Shown in pieces: positions 47,138-60,958 of a stretch of 64,000 nucleotides of DNA; the stretch's first letter is position 1, and the number at the start of each line of letters is the position of its first letter. The translations under genes were made by a program, and so were the position numbers. The DNA lies in contig VWZP01001440.1 of the NCBI GenBank assembly GCA_013396995.1, positions 1 to 64,000 of the forward strand, in the 5' to 3' direction. Under the pieces are notes generated by a model that had not been told where the DNA came from, searched no databases, and worked only from the letters and a program-made list of their open reading frames with translations. The stretch is from Dicaeum eximium. Its lineage: Eukaryota > Chordata > Aves > Passeriformes > Dicaeidae.

Positions 47138-50100
47138 CTAAGACACAGATGCTGCTGTCATCACTGCCTCCTCCTCATCTCCTTGCTTTGGCAGCTCAGC
47201 AAGCGTGAGAGAGGAGGGAGATGGAGCAGCCTCTTGTGCCTCCTGCTCCTCTCCAAACCCCAGCTCTACATCCATTTGCTCCAGCTCCCCCTGATCCAGT
47301 AGCTCAAAGTCATCTGCTTCCTCCTCATCCTCCGGTGAAGCTCCTGTCTCTGTCTCCACCGCTTCGCTCTCTGACAGGTGTGCTTGGAAGCTCAGTTTCT
47401 CTTCAGGCTCCATGGGGAGGAACTCGGAGAGGGGGGGTCCCTCGCTGGCCTCTGAGGATCGCAGGAGGGCAGAGAGGGTGTTCTGCACCGCTGTGGTGAT
47501 GGCAGTGGTGACGATCTCCTCGCTCAGCGTGTTAATGCAGATGCCCAGGCCTGGGGCAGGGACAGTCTTTGGCTCTGCGCTGCCTCCTGCCGCTTGCCCG
47601 CTCCCATTGAAGTGCGTATTTACAAAATGGAGAGGAGACGCGAGGCGAAGGATGGAGAGGTCAGAGTCCGTGGCCTCTTTGTCTGCTGAGTCCAGCTCAC
47701 AGGCAGCGTGGGCAAGCTCAGGACCCAGAGGCACACCAAATGCATCTTCATCGCTCTGTGGTCCCAGGTCTCTGGAATGATATTCTTCCACGGATGGAAA
47801 CTCTGCCAGGTCCTTGGAAAATGACTCCTCCGGCTCACTGTTCAGGCTCTGCTGATCCAGGTCTGAAAGGCACCAGCATTAAGGTACATGTTCTCTCACC
47901 TTGACCTCCCACCCACCCTCCCCAGCTGACACACCACAGCTGACTTTAAGGTACTTTTCCCATCTTTGGAGGACAGCAGAAAGAGGTCTGCAGTTAATCC
48001 CTTCTGCCAGTGGCATGATTAATGTGGAATGTTTCTTTTGTGATCCTACTCTATGTGCTCCGTGCTCAGAGAGGACTTCCTGCTCCAGCTCACACTCTCT
48101 GCATTTAGAGACCCCCATCAAAACTCCCAAGGTCAGGGAAATTGTGCTTACATCACCTGCCTGCTCTTCCCAGACACCCAAGTGGCCACTGAGTGGTTAC
48201 CTCCATGTTCTTCACCACTAATCAGTCCTCTGAGCTACTAAGTCAGACCTGTTTCACCCAGCATCATGTATGAGTATGTGACTATCCTATTCAGTTATTT
48301 CTGTGTGACTTTGTGGGTGGCCTTGCTCCCTTGCTGGAGTCACAAGATGACATTGCTTTGTAGGGCAGTAATTAGAGGCTGATGTCCACTCAGGACCAGC
48401 TTATGATCGGCCATGAAGTCAGGGCATGCTGCACTGCTTTTTCCTCCGCCTTCCAATGCTCTTACCATGCAAAAACCTGGGTTCTCTCCCTATCCTCCCA
48501 TTTGTAGGACCCATTGTTCTGGGCCAAAACACTGACGATAAGGGGGCAGCAAGGTGTCCCATTATGTACCTTCAGAAACATCCGTCAGCTGTGGGGTGGT
48601 AGCCCTTGAAACAGAAAAGCCCCCACTCTCCAGGATAGAAGCCTCCTCATCAGAGAGCTCAGAATCTGTGATTGACAGTGCCAGAGCAGTTTTCTTCACA
48701 TCCACCTGCATGGGATGAAGGCAGAGAGACAAATTCCTGTGTGTCTAAGTACCCATGCTGCCTATGGGCACCTCCAGACCTTCCAGGCAGAAGTCCTTGC
48801 TGGAGGGACAGTATACTAGCAAAGTGCTCCTTGCATTGGAGGGAAGGGTAATCTCAGCTCACTGGCTTTCCTGCAATAAATCACTGCCCAAAGGTATGCC
48901 TGCTCTCAGTGAAGAACACAGAAGAGGCAGCATAAGACGGGATGATACTGTAGGAGTCTCAGAAGGCTTTGATCCTTCTCCCTCTCCTGGGATCACCAAG
49001 GAGAACACCCCTTCCCTTTTGCATTCACAAAGAGTGCAACAAAGCCTTCTACAAGTAGTAGTGGTTCAAATATCCACATTCCTTTGGAAACAAGCTTCCC
49101 ACCTCACAGCCCAGCTACATGCCCAGAGCTGCTGGTTGGTTTGTTTCTACAGTGTGAATATAGAAAAGTCACAATCAATCTGTCTGAAAGCAGAGAACTG
49201 TGTAAGAGACACTAGAGCTGCTCAACTCCCTTTTCTGGTTTTGAGGAGCCCCTGCACATTACAGCGGGAAGTTCATTTCTTCAGGAGACACTCACATTCT
49301 CTGAGCATGAAGCATAACCATCAAAGTAATTCTGAGGTCAGCAGGAGGCTGGGGCATGGCCAGCCCTGCCCTGCTATGGTGTCACCAGCTCTTTGGCACT
49401 GAATTCTCAATACCCAGATTGGAGACGATGGCCTTCATCAAACACATACCCTTCTCCCCTCAGAATTCTGCAAAGAAGCGATTTATTGATCTGCTGTGTG
49501 TTATCATTGTTGCTGTACTCAGACCACCCCTTGGCTCTAATCTGCTATAGACCAGAGAGGAGGGACTGGCTCCTGCCAAGCTCTTTGAGCTCTTACCACT
49601 GGGGAGAAGCCTGACAGCTCTGCTTCGCTCTCACTCTCTGTCTCTGCTGTTGGCTCATCACCTGCTGCAGGCTCGCTCTTCCCTTGTCGTTCTGTGAGAA
49701 AAAGAAGAAAGGCTTTACATGACACTGAAGGAATTTTCTGCCTTTATACCTCACTTTTTCCCTGCTTCCTCTGTGAAAGTGCACAGGGTTCTGGAGACAA
49801 GCATAATCTGTTGCTCTCATGTGCTGTCCTCAGGATCACCTGGGAGCGCACAGTTGCTCTCTGCATAACCTTTAGGTTTCCACCTCTCTTACCCTGCTCC
49901 TCTGCAGCCTGTCACCACACAGTGTTGGCAGACATGGTCTCCTATTGTCCTTTTGCTATGGCTTCACCATATGCTATGGTGAAGCCATAGCAAAATAGTA
50001 CCATTCACTCACTATGGCTAGGAATACAGCACCAAAAAAAGCCAGAGAGAAGGTGATTCCTTACTCTTCTTCTCATGCTTGTGGTGCAGCGTCTCCGCCT

Positions 50101-53100
50101 TCATACTGTAGTCCAGTTTCATCAGGACAGGCTCCAAACGTGTGTACATCCTCTGGATCAGCTCATGGTAGACCACCAGAGGCCACAGCAGAATGCTGAG
50201 CACTGTGGACATGAAATGCAGGGAGTGTGAGAGACAGATCAAACACAACCCGACTCTTCCTGTAGTGCCACTAAGAAAGTCTTCAAGGGAAACACATTTC
50301 AATGGCATGTTCTTTCCCATCTGACTGTCTAAAAATCTCATCCATGGCTCTTCTTACTCATTGCAAAACTGCTCGATTAACCAGGTTTTACTGCCAGATC
50401 TTAGATAGAATATAGATTTATGTTAAGATAAAGCATAAGCCAATCTCTTCAGCCACTGCACCCCAGACCCAACATGCAATAGAAGCCCTGAAATGAGCTT
50501 AAATGAGAATTAAAACTAAGTATTACCAAAACTTTTATATGAGTAGCTTCATAGAGCTCATGTGTAGATGCACCCACAGCAGAGCACCAGAACAGAGTTA
50601 TTAGGGACTCATGATGCAGTGAAAAAGGTCTATTTACCCAACATGCAGCTTTGTTAACAACTCTCTCGATATGGATTTGCCACCTTAGGAACTGAGGTAA
50701 ATTCCAGCTTCCCTGGAGCCTTGGCCAGCACAGCCTCAGCAGTGGGGAACAGAGGGCACCAATATTTTAGTCACAGCTCCCTCTCCTGCCTTTGCAGTCA
50801 TACTGCATGCACGTGCTTACAGAGACTTCCTGGAACACATTCCCTATAAACTGATTCATCAGCTAGTACAGATTCCCTTGAGAAAACTACAAATCTGCTT
50901 TTACCAGCCTATCAACAGCACAGTTAGGTCATGTCTCAGCTTAAGTCAGACAAGAGCACTGCTTATACTCACAAATGATGTAGGAGATCATTATGCCTGG
51001 AACATAGTGTCCAACTACAGCCAGAATCAGGCAGCCTGAACAGACACTCATGCAGAACTGAAGGAAGAGAGAGGAACAAACAGAAGTGACAAGAGGCAGA
51101 GACACATCTATGCAACTCATGCCAGAAACCCATTTAGCACAACATGAGGGATGGCCCTAACCAACTCAGTCAGCCAGCTCTGCACCAAGTACAGTCAGGT
51201 GCTGACAGTCAGAACTCGGACAGCTCAGACAGGTTGGGTCAAGCTGTAAGCATTAGAGGTTCAAGCACTGAATGACCAAGGTAACCCAATGCCCCAATAA
51301 AACAAATCAAAACTTTATCAGACAGTTCTTTATGAAGTAAATTACATTCCTTGAGGATATTATGGGATATTGCAAACTGCCATTTGTACACCTCGCTGTA
51401 GAGCTCAGCACTTCAGGAGAAAACTGTACTGTCCCAACAGAGACAGGAACCTGTTACAGAGTCACCAGATGCTGTGCCACTGCTGTGCCATAAACCAGCT
51501 GGCAGAAGCATCAGCAGAGCCCATGCTCCATCAGACTAGCACCTTTCTCCTCTGGAAAAAGTGAAGTATAATGGTGCAGCCCTGATGGCTTGTCTTACGT
51601 TTTCCTGGGGATGAGGGGGGAAGTGAGAACAGACAATCTGCAAACCAGGGCATGGGTTTAGATATGGACTATATCCCGCAATTAAGAATTTAATTCATAA
51701 TGGAGAGGGTCTACAAAAGCTAAGGTTCCTCTATGGGCTTTGCTCACAATGAATTCATTCTTTATGGGCATCTTTGGACTTGGTCTTCTACTCCCTGTGG
51801 CTGGGACAGAAAAGAAGTAACAAGCAGTGTTAGAAACCCATTTCTTTTGGCACACTGAATGCCAGGAAGCCTGACACAATCCTAGTGGTTGGTCTGTCCT
51901 ACTTTTTGTGATGCTAAGGCAGTTCCTGTCTACAAACCCTTTCCAAATAACATACATCACACCAATTAGAACATGTTTAATGACAAGCTTCCATGCACTC
52001 AGAAACAGCGCTGCGTTTGGACTTCGCTAGCAAAAACCTTGGCTAGTGAAATAAGACCAGCTTAAGAATGGAACTCGGGAAAAGGCCACAGACTGTAGGC
52101 TTCCCTTTTTTTTCCTCCCCAGTCCCAATCTAAGAGCTTCCTCTGCACACTAAGAAATGAAATCAAGTACAGCAAGCCATTCACAGGAGGGGTTAAGTTC
52201 AGCTCCAGTTTCCAAATACTGGAAGTCAATCACTCATTATTTAAACTTCCCATGGCATAGAATCTGCAAGGAATGAACAGCAAATATTGGACAGGGATAG
52301 CAATTGTAAAATATTGAATTTACATTCTTCCATCTCTTAAGGCACTAGTAATGGAAATAAAAGCCCCTGCACAGAAGAGTAGGTATCTCCAGCTTACCTT
52401 GGCAGGATTTTGCCTCTTGTACTGTAGCAGTTCCTGCAGGTAGAGCCTGAAGGTGACCCAGCTCTCTGCCAGACAGTGGCACAGCTCAGGGACACTGAGC
52501 AGGTGAGGTTGTGCCCCTGAAGTCACCCCCTCACTAGAGACAGACAAGAGCAAGAAGACAATCTTTGAACATGGTCTGTTTTCCTGGGGGAGAGGAACAG
52601 CTGCACCAGGAAGCAGAGTTCCCTACCAAGGCTTGACAATACTGATTGCATTTTCATCTGAACTATGGAAGATGCTTGATTTGGAGACAGTTTTTCCCTT
52701 CAATCAGGAAGAAAGTCAAGAGACACCTGAGCAAAGCAGCAGCAGATACCATACCACAGAATTCCCATGCCACAAGCCCAAGATGCAAAGCAGTTTACTT
52801 AAAGCCACACAGACAGAAGCACTGGAGATGGAACTATTTATGTGATCTCCTCTGGCACCAAGTCCAAGGTAGACAGAATATGGTGCTCAGACCTACAACC
52901 ACGGCCAAGGATGCAAGCCATGCCACCAGAGAGAGCACGTTCAGCCTGTGGAAGTCAGTCTCAGTGATCTCCTGCTCTCTGGAGGACTCTTAAAATAGCT
53001 CAGGACAGATCCAGGGAAGAAACCTAAGAGCTCCTAACATCAGAATTACCTGAGCTTTATTGCTACTGAAAGAACACTAGCTTTCCCCAGAGTCTCAAAC

Positions 53101-56100
53101 TGTGGCTCCTGAGCTGATAAGCAGCTACCAGTGCAGAAGTCACTAGCAATGTTTCACAGCAGGAGCCACGCATTTTATTGACAACAGAAAAAAAGGACAG
53201 GTGAGATCACCACACTAAATTAAGGCTTCCCCACTCTCCCCACATCAAGGAACACATCTGTGAGCTTACCTCTCTCCTCCTGGCTCCTCTGATGGCTGTG
53301 CTGTGGAGAGAACACAGCAGATTAGTCAGCCAAGTAAAAAATACAACCTGACATTTTTACCAGTTGAACAGAGCAGAGCTGAAGATGTATCATCCTTAGC
53401 AAGGGATGCCCCCTGGGGACCTCCTTTGTGTTCTCATGCAAGCAGGAATCACTGGCTTGGAGCCTGAGCTGCAAAGGCTTTTGTGAAGCGTGCCTGGAGA
53501 CTTGGAGCAGCAGAGCACTGGTCCCTGGGCACCCCAGCTCACCTTGCAGCCCCACACACACAGCAGGGCACTCACATCTGAGGTGTATCCAGGTGCTTAC
53601 ATGGGGTTGTCTGCTCCAGGGATCATGCAGCTTTTCCTGGTCCCACATGTCTGGGCAGTGGGTACCACCACTTCCTTCATTCAAAGGGGGCTGCCAGCAG
53701 AGTTTTGGAGCTGGACAAAACTTCAGCTTCCATCTCAGAGCTAAACATGGCACCAGGAGGTCTGAGCTGCACTTCCCACTGACCAGCCCAGACCTTGGCA
53801 GAATGCTATGTACAAATACCAGAGATGTCCCTGCTATCTCCATCCCCTCCCGTGGAATTAAGTAACAAATAGCAGTCTTGTGCATAATTTTCTAATTTTA
53901 GGGTTCTTTTATGTCCCCTGACAGCCTTTTGTGCCAGGCACAGATATAACTATGCTTCTAATATCATCACTCTGAGTAAGGACAAGGGAAAGGCTCTCCC
54001 ATTCCTCTCTGCACTGAACCCAGTGATGATCAAACAGGGATTTACTTCATGCAGTACTGATCAAACAGGGATTTACTTTGTGCAGAAGAGAAGAGTGTTG
54101 TTTCAATACCAGAGGTCATGTATGATTATGATATGCTTTTCGATACACTGAGAACAAAAATTTCTATGACAACTGGAATTCATCAGCCTGGTTGCTCACA
54201 GATTCGGATATCCTGGCAAGCTGACTGGTGTCTCAGGATGTACAGGGAGCAACCAAAGCTCTTCTATCAACACAGTCTTTGTAAGTCTCCTGTGTTTAAC
54301 AATGCCCTGTTCATGCTGTGATAGCTCATTGAGGTCTTCCCTCCTGTACCAGTATGCCCACTGTCCTAGAGCTGGCAGGGACTGACATATCTTTAATGCT
54401 GTCTAACCAGCAGCAAACTTGGTGCATGAGGTTATAACTCTAACCCTGTTCCCGACACTGCATGTCACCATGTCAACAGAACTAAAATAAAGGAGAAGAG
54501 TTTAACCTCAGAGTTAGAAATGGGCTAAAGAAATGCAACGTATGCAAAAAGGGTTTGAATCCTCCCTGGAGTCACCAGCCAGGCACAAAGCCCAAGAGTG
54601 GCAGTGACTCCCTCAGGGAAATGCACCAAAGATGTGAACAACCATCACTGCAATCACCCAGTGAGACCCAGCTCAAGCCAAAGAAGAGACCAACTGCTTG
54701 TAGCAGCCCTGCCACTGCTCTCCCAAGACACAGGATGTTGGGCCAACTCTGCCAGACTCCTCCTCCTGCTGCAGGCACTGCACCAGCCGGCTCGTGCAGT
54801 GGAGCAGGAGGCCAACCACCCAGGGAGGAGGCGATTCTTTGAGAGCGTGACCCAGATTTCCAGTAATCAGGCCTGACAAGAGGAGTCAACTGCCCTCAGA
54901 CTGGGCTGCCCATTCGCTCCTCTGCCCATAAGCATTTGGCATGGTGGCTGGGGCAGCTCACAGAGGGAGCTTGAGCTGCACTGTGAATATTATGGATGCA
55001 GCTCCACCCCCACAGGGCAGCTGCTTCCCTCCTGCAACCGCCATTGCTGTGTTTTGTTGTTGTTGTGCTCAGGAATCTAAAGCTGCTTAATCGCAGCACT
55101 CAGAAATCCAGCTCTATCTCTAAGCCTTATCTATTACCTGTACTAAATCACCAAATCCATTTCATCTGGCACTGGCCAGTCTGTGAGGCTGGCCACACCA
55201 GTCGTACAGTGTGTCACATGAGGAGCTGGGATGCTCGCCACCTCTGCTGGACAGATGTGCCAGCAACACAGCAAGTGGGATGGCACAGGAGCCCCACTCC
55301 TCCCTGACTGGCTGCAGTCATCCAAGCCATCCAAAATACACCAGCAGAGGGAGTGAAACAATTCTCCTCAGTTGATCCTGAAGGTTTCAGAGACACTTTG
55401 GGGAGCAGAATATTTGAGCAGGCTGCAGGGTCTTCACGTGACTTCAGCTATCTGGCAAAACACAAGCTGTCTTTAAGATCAACAGCATGTTGCTTCCTGT
55501 AGTAGAGCAGTCTGCCTGCTGGCCATCTCAAAGCACTGGAGTCTTAGACCAGTTGTAAGAACAGCCCAATTCCAAAAAACCTAGAGCATTTCCAACAGGA
55601 AATGGTCCCTAGTTAAGGCTTAACTCCAGCCTGTGCTGAAATACTGTCAAGTATAACTAAGTTGGCAAGCAGGACACCCAGAGCTGGCCTCAGATTATCA
55701 ATAACTGGCTGAAATCTTTCTGTCAGCATTTCACACTGGACTGTGGCTTAATACAAATCACTTGACATACACCAGACTCTTCTGAGACATCAGACAGCCA
55801 TGCAGGAGTTTAGGTTACATGTTGGTACTGACAAATTATTGTTGATGGATTCCTTGGTTCTTACAGGTTTTCAATCCTTCTCCAAGAGACATTCTTCATC
55901 TGTGTGTAAACTTTAGCTAGAAAGCAGGGGCCCTTTTTAAGGAGTACTAGCATTCAACTGCAACACAACTTTTGCTAGAGCTCTTACACACTGCACTCTC
56001 CTGCACTGACCAAAATACAGCTGCCAAACAGCAATACTACCAAAACATCTCTACTTGACACCCATTTCAGGTGAAACTGGAGATGCTTCCTAGGTTCTTA

Positions 56101-58100
56101 AATAATATTTAAGTAGAACTCCATGCAGATATTGAGAAAATACCCTGCATGGGAGCTGAAAATATGCAGTCCCTTCTGAAAGGGCCTAAAAAAGCCGCAC
56201 ATCTTGATGCTGTTAGCGTGACCCTGATTACAGTGTGTAACTGCAAAATACATGCTGAGGTTTCTGCATCCCTTCAGAAGTCGTTTTATAAGCAGTCATC
56301 TGAGACACACACAACTGTCACAAGCTGAGGTTTGTGAGTGTATGTGCTGACTCCTGAAGGTATGGTACTGACCTAACCCCCAGAACTGCAGAAAAGACTA
56401 ACAGGAAGCACTAAGGAGGTAAGCCACAAAGGTGCAGCTCTGCTTCAGCAGGAAGTGGGAGCCAAACAAGAACCCCAAAGTGTTCAGGAGTACCAGTTCA
56501 ATGGGAGGCCCCTCAGGAATGCAGAGCACCACCCTGCATCACAGAAGGGAAGGAAACACAGTCCAGTGGATCATGTCAAAATCAGGGCTGTGACCTAAAC
56601 AGGCACATCAGAAAGGTGTCCCTGTTCTATGCAGCAGAAAAGCAGGAAGGCATGAAATATGTGATGAACACCGAGGAGAGGTGCAGTGGGATGTGTACTG
56701 ATTTCTAGCTGAGTTGATAGCATAGGATGAGCCTAATCCCTGGTGTTGCTGTTTTGTTTGCTTTTCTTTTTTATTCTTCATGGCCCTGCATCATATAAAT
56801 TGATTTCAGTATGAATTTCCTATTTCTTCTATGACAACACAACTTTACAGGCCAAGTACTTGCTGGAATGATTCCACCCCCACCTGCCTCAATGACACCA
56901 TTCTGTACTGGACACCAGGCTTTTGCATTTCTGGACATGTTTCAAGCGAGGTGGTTTGGGTTGGCTTTAAACTATTCCCTTAAAAAAACAATGTGAATAA
57001 GCAGGAAATTAAATTGGCCAGTCCAGTTTAACTGCCTGGTTACCTGAACCACACAAAGCAAACAGTTTCAAGACTACAGCTGTAACATACCTAATCTTAT
57101 CAGGATTTCTGTGAAAGCACCCTTTAAGTCAGTACCCTTTTAGGTCAAATAAAGGGCACCTTACAAACACACATATAGAGGGGCTTTCATTCAGAAACTC
57201 TCCCTTGAGTAGAGAGGCAGGGATGGAGGGCCCTTTGAACAGCAGCAGTAGATGCAGTAGGCAGGTCTGGCTTCCATCATTTAATAAACTCCAAAGAAGG
57301 AGGCACTCAAAGCAGACGGCAGCCAATCCATGTCTATCATCTTTATGAGGCTATTCCTCTTGCTGCTTTTGTGTCTAATGTTGGCACAGACCCTTCAATA
57401 AATGGGAAAGATAAGACAGGTGATCAGACTCACTGACTAGCTGGAGATCAGATATTGTTCAGTACAGGTACAATACACTAACTGTTGCTGCTGTCAGACC
57501 TCATCATCCACTCTGCTATCTGCCACAAGAAGTGGCTCTCATTTGCTCTGCTTCTTTCAGGGTGTAAGCCCACATTGAACTTAACTAGAACCTGCCCTCC
57601 TTTCCTTCCCTCAGCTCAGCTGGCTGTAAGCGCTCAGACTTGAAATTATCTTTTTGCCACATTTTCAGGAGAGAAAGGACACAGCAGAAACACATCATCC
57701 CTGTCATTAGCTTCCCTGGCAAGCTAGCTGGGCCCCTTTGTCACTCTCACAATTAGCCACTCCCAGAATTTCTCAGCACTGGGAGCAATTTTCCCCCATA
57801 CCCAGAATATTAGGATACATCCTAATCCTCTGACACAAAAAGATAAGAGGCAGCACCAGTACTTGGACCTGCAGTTAAAGTAGGAATGGGGCTTACATGA
57901 CTGCTGAAAGAGCCCAGGAAGGGCCAAAGCCATAGCTGAGCAGCTGGTAACACTAGAACCATGTCACTATCTACAGTGCTAATCACCACATACCTGAGAA
58001 ATCAAACAGGAACCTGGGTTTCCACTTCTCTAACAAGAGGATGCCAAGAAGGGACATGCTGAGGAGAAAGAGGGGTCTCAGGGAGGTGGAAGAAAACAAC
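47138..58100 (-). CDS. RETREG2: Reticulophagy regulator 2 (FAM134A), first exon missing
   Basis: Eight exons on minus: 58100-57994, 53300-53270, 52533-52398, 51057-50973, 50202-50065, 49691-49597, 48705-48570 and 47862-47138. They join in phase to about 484 residues. Two hydrophobic hairpins of the reticulon-homology domain are visible: LRPLFLLSMSLLGILLLEKW and the paired CLILAVVGHYVPGIMISYI / LLSILLWPLVVYHELI. Between them is HLLSVPELCHCLAESWVTF. A basic HHKHEKKKRQGK patch and serine/acidic region (TETESESEAELSGFSPV) follow. The long last exon ends with an LC3-interacting motif, DDFELLDQGELEQM. The family bends ER membranes and delivers ER to autophagosomes. The N-terminal exon (normally ending ..GLFW) should lie in the gap 60211-60885, head-to-head with CNPPD1. 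A 31-base exon and a 4.7-kb intron are notable. Confidence 0.94.
49951..49995. repeat. Perfect inverted repeat, 20-base arms, 5-base loop
   Basis: TTTTGCTATGGCTTCACCAT at 49951-49970 is followed by ATGCT and its exact reverse complement at 49976-49995. It lies in the RETREG2 intron between the exons at 49597-49691 and 50065-50202, about 70 bases upstream of the latter on the plus axis. Confidence 0.95.
53301..57993 (-). other. Large RETREG2 intron (second visible-gene intron)
   Basis: This 4.7-kb intron is AT-richer than the rest of the window. I see no coding exon, RNA gene or recognised transposon. The only structure noted is a short tandem duplication at 54027-54087. Confidence 0.6.
54027..54087. 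repeat. Short tandem duplication, 31-base period
   Basis: TGATCAAACAGGGATTTACT occurs at 54027 and 54058, followed by similar YRTGCAG endings. It is a local duplication in an intron. Confidence 0.8.
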
Positions 58101-60210
58101 CTAGAAATGAAACAGAAATTGTTAGACAGGCAAAAGGCAGCAAATTACTGCTCTTGGTGAGCAAATAGATAGAACTCAGTGAGCAGAAATACCCAACTGC
58201 TATGGGCCACTGTAGCAAGCACTGTACTCTGCAGATACCCACCCACACCACAGCACGTTCTCAAATAGTGTCTTTGCCCACCACTAGACAGCTGACTCCT
58301 TGCCATCTTCCAGCGCTCTCCTTCCCTGCTTCTGAGCTCCTCCCTAGGTTGGAAAACAAAGCTAATGCTCGCTTGTACAAGTCCCTTCAAAGCCTCAAGG
58401 TGGAGGCTCTAGATAACATAAAGACAAAATACCATTGCAGAAAACCGTTTGCGACTCAGCCTGTTTGCCGAAAAGCCACATCCCATTTGTCATGGCAAGG
58501 CCCAGCAGTGCATGCAGGTAATGCATCCTGCCATTCTAGATGCCCGTTCTCTTATCACAAACCTCTCCCTGTTTGACCAGAGCCTAGCTAGCACTTAAAT
58601 GGTTTAGTTGCTCACTTGACTTTATCATAAAACCTTTCATGTCCCACATCCACACACTGGCTCAGGCCACTTGCCAGTTCACACAATACTACTCACACAC
58701 AGCTGTGCAATGCCACTCAAAGAGTTTATCTCTCCACTCCACAGAGATTTGACAGCAAAGGTGCCAGGGTGCCACCTGTGCCGGCAGTGGTTGCCTGCAT
58801 TCATCCTTTTCTCCAGTTCAGAGGAGCTGCTTTTAAGTCACTCCAGAAAAAAATACCAGGGAAATGCATTCACCTTCACCTCTTTAATGAATATTCCTTT
58901 CCAGAAAGAAGGAGCAGTTTTGCTTTTTTACCCTGCTCCTCTTCAGTGAGTGTTTGCCAGTAACTAATGACAAATACACCGAACAATGACTGGAGTCAGG
59001 GAGAATCTCACAGCTCAGAGCAGGGAAGGGTTCCCACCAAGTCGTGGGTGGAGAACTGGAAGTGAAGTGTGCCTCACTGGGCAGCACAGAACAAAAGCTG
59101 CACTTTCCATGGACTTACAGGACCTTTAATGACCTAAACAATGATGTTTGCACTCCTTCTCATTGAACATCATCTCTGGAAGAATTTCCTATTCTGTCTC
59201 ATTTATGAATTGCAGTTAAAAGATGCAGGCTGAATCCTCCTTGGGACCCTAAATGATTTTTCCTCCTCTATTTAAGTCTCTCTCTGCTGTCCCATATTCT
59301 GGGCACTCTGTTCTTCTCGACCTTTTCACACACAGTCCCAGGGCTGTCACTGTCTACTCTCCCTGCCATCTCCCCTACCACCTGCACCTCTCCCCCTCCT
59401 CACTTCATAGCTCTGCTCTGAGACGGTTCAGCCGGTAGAGTGGTTCAAAAGTTTATGTCTGGCTACCACATACACTTCTGATAATCATACAGATGAGGGA
59501 ACAGCACATAAGGTGCCTCACCAGAAAGACTTCAAAAGCTGTTTCGTCACTTACTTTTCCCTCCTCTAACTCCAGAATCTGCCCCTTCCTATTTCATCTG
59601 CAATGAACATTTAACGCTATCCCTGCCAACTTCTGACCTTTTCTGCTGGGAAGGCCACTGGCTGAGAGCATTTTTGTCAGTAAAACCGACTCACTGTTTA
59701 TACAAACAAACTGGATGTTTTTCATTCCCATCCACAGCTGGGCTCTGCCACTCACGCTCCCATCTCCTCATGCTGCTGCCCTACCGAAGAGGCAGAGAAG
59801 GGGAAACAGGAAAGGGGGAATGCTCTGGCGCCAAAACCGAGTGAAAAATCAGCACCTCCCGGGAAAGATTACCGAGCAGAAGGGTTTAAATAACACGCCC
59901 CAGGGCAGCTGCCGATGCAGGAGGCCGTGGAGCTCTCTGACCGCAGTTACCGACTGAAACGAACTGATAAAAACACGGATGCAAAAATTAAGCAGAAACG
60001 TGCCTGGGCGAGGCTCCAGTTGGGCCCATCTGCATTTTATTATCACGGGGCAAGGCAAATCCTCCTGGCACTTTCTCCCTTCAGGGAGGGGCCTGTTTAT
60101 GCCTGTCAGAGGAAAACAGCGCGGCTACTCCCGGCTATGCATATCCCAGGGCGGCGCGGGCTGCGGGAACACACACCGCCGGAGCCCCGGGACATCCTGC
60201 GGGCCCCGAA
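58101..60210 (-). other. RETREG2 intron 1 (visible part)
   Basis: No exon matching the RETREG2 N-terminus is visible. The sequence turns CpG-rich near 60120 and then enters the assembly gap. Confidence 0.55.
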
Positions 60211-60885
60211 NNNNNNNNNNNNNNNNNNNNNNNNNNNNNNNNNNNNNNNNNNNNNNNNNNNNNNNNNNNNNNNNNNNNNNNNNNNNNNNNNNNNNNNNNN
60301 NNNNNNNNNNNNNNNNNNNNNNNNNNNNNNNNNNNNNNNNNNNNNNNNNNNNNNNNNNNNNNNNNNNNNNNNNNNNNNNNNNNNNNNNNNNNNNNNNNNN
60401 NNNNNNNNNNNNNNNNNNNNNNNNNNNNNNNNNNNNNNNNNNNNNNNNNNNNNNNNNNNNNNNNNNNNNNNNNNNNNNNNNNNNNNNNNNNNNNNNNNNN
60501 NNNNNNNNNNNNNNNNNNNNNNNNNNNNNNNNNNNNNNNNNNNNNNNNNNNNNNNNNNNNNNNNNNNNNNNNNNNNNNNNNNNNNNNNNNNNNNNNNNNN
60601 NNNNNNNNNNNNNNNNNNNNNNNNNNNNNNNNNNNNNNNNNNNNNNNNNNNNNNNNNNNNNNNNNNNNNNNNNNNNNNNNNNNNNNNNNNNNNNNNNNNN
60701 NNNNNNNNNNNNNNNNNNNNNNNNNNNNNNNNNNNNNNNNNNNNNNNNNNNNNNNNNNNNNNNNNNNNNNNNNNNNNNNNNNNNNNNNNNNNNNNNNNNN
60801 NNNNNNNNNNNNNNNNNNNNNNNNNNNNNNNNNNNNNNNNNNNNNNNNNNNNNNNNNNNNNNNNNNNNNNNNNNNNNNNNNNNNN
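60211..60885. other. 675-base assembly gap at the RETREG2/CNPPD1 divergent promoter
   Basis: All bases are N. Flanks are CpG-rich. The gap lies between the last visible RETREG2 intron sequence and the CNPPD1 start, so it should contain the RETREG2 first exon and both promoters. Confidence 0.75.
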
Positions 60886-60958
60886 GGCACCGCGCCCTCA
60901 GAGCCCGCCCCGTATCGCCGAAGGGGATCTGTCAGCCCCCGCCCTGCGAGCGGGTAAG

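Noticed and set aside
49951..49995. Hairpin as a microRNA gene
   Set aside because: The fully paired 20-base stem with a 5-base loop is too short for a standard pre-miRNA. No further pairing is seen outside the arms.
53301..57993. Search for transposons (CR1, LTR), tRNA or snoRNA in the large RETREG2 intron
   Set aside because: Nothing recognisable by eye; a RepeatMasker/Infernal run would be needed to exclude old copies.
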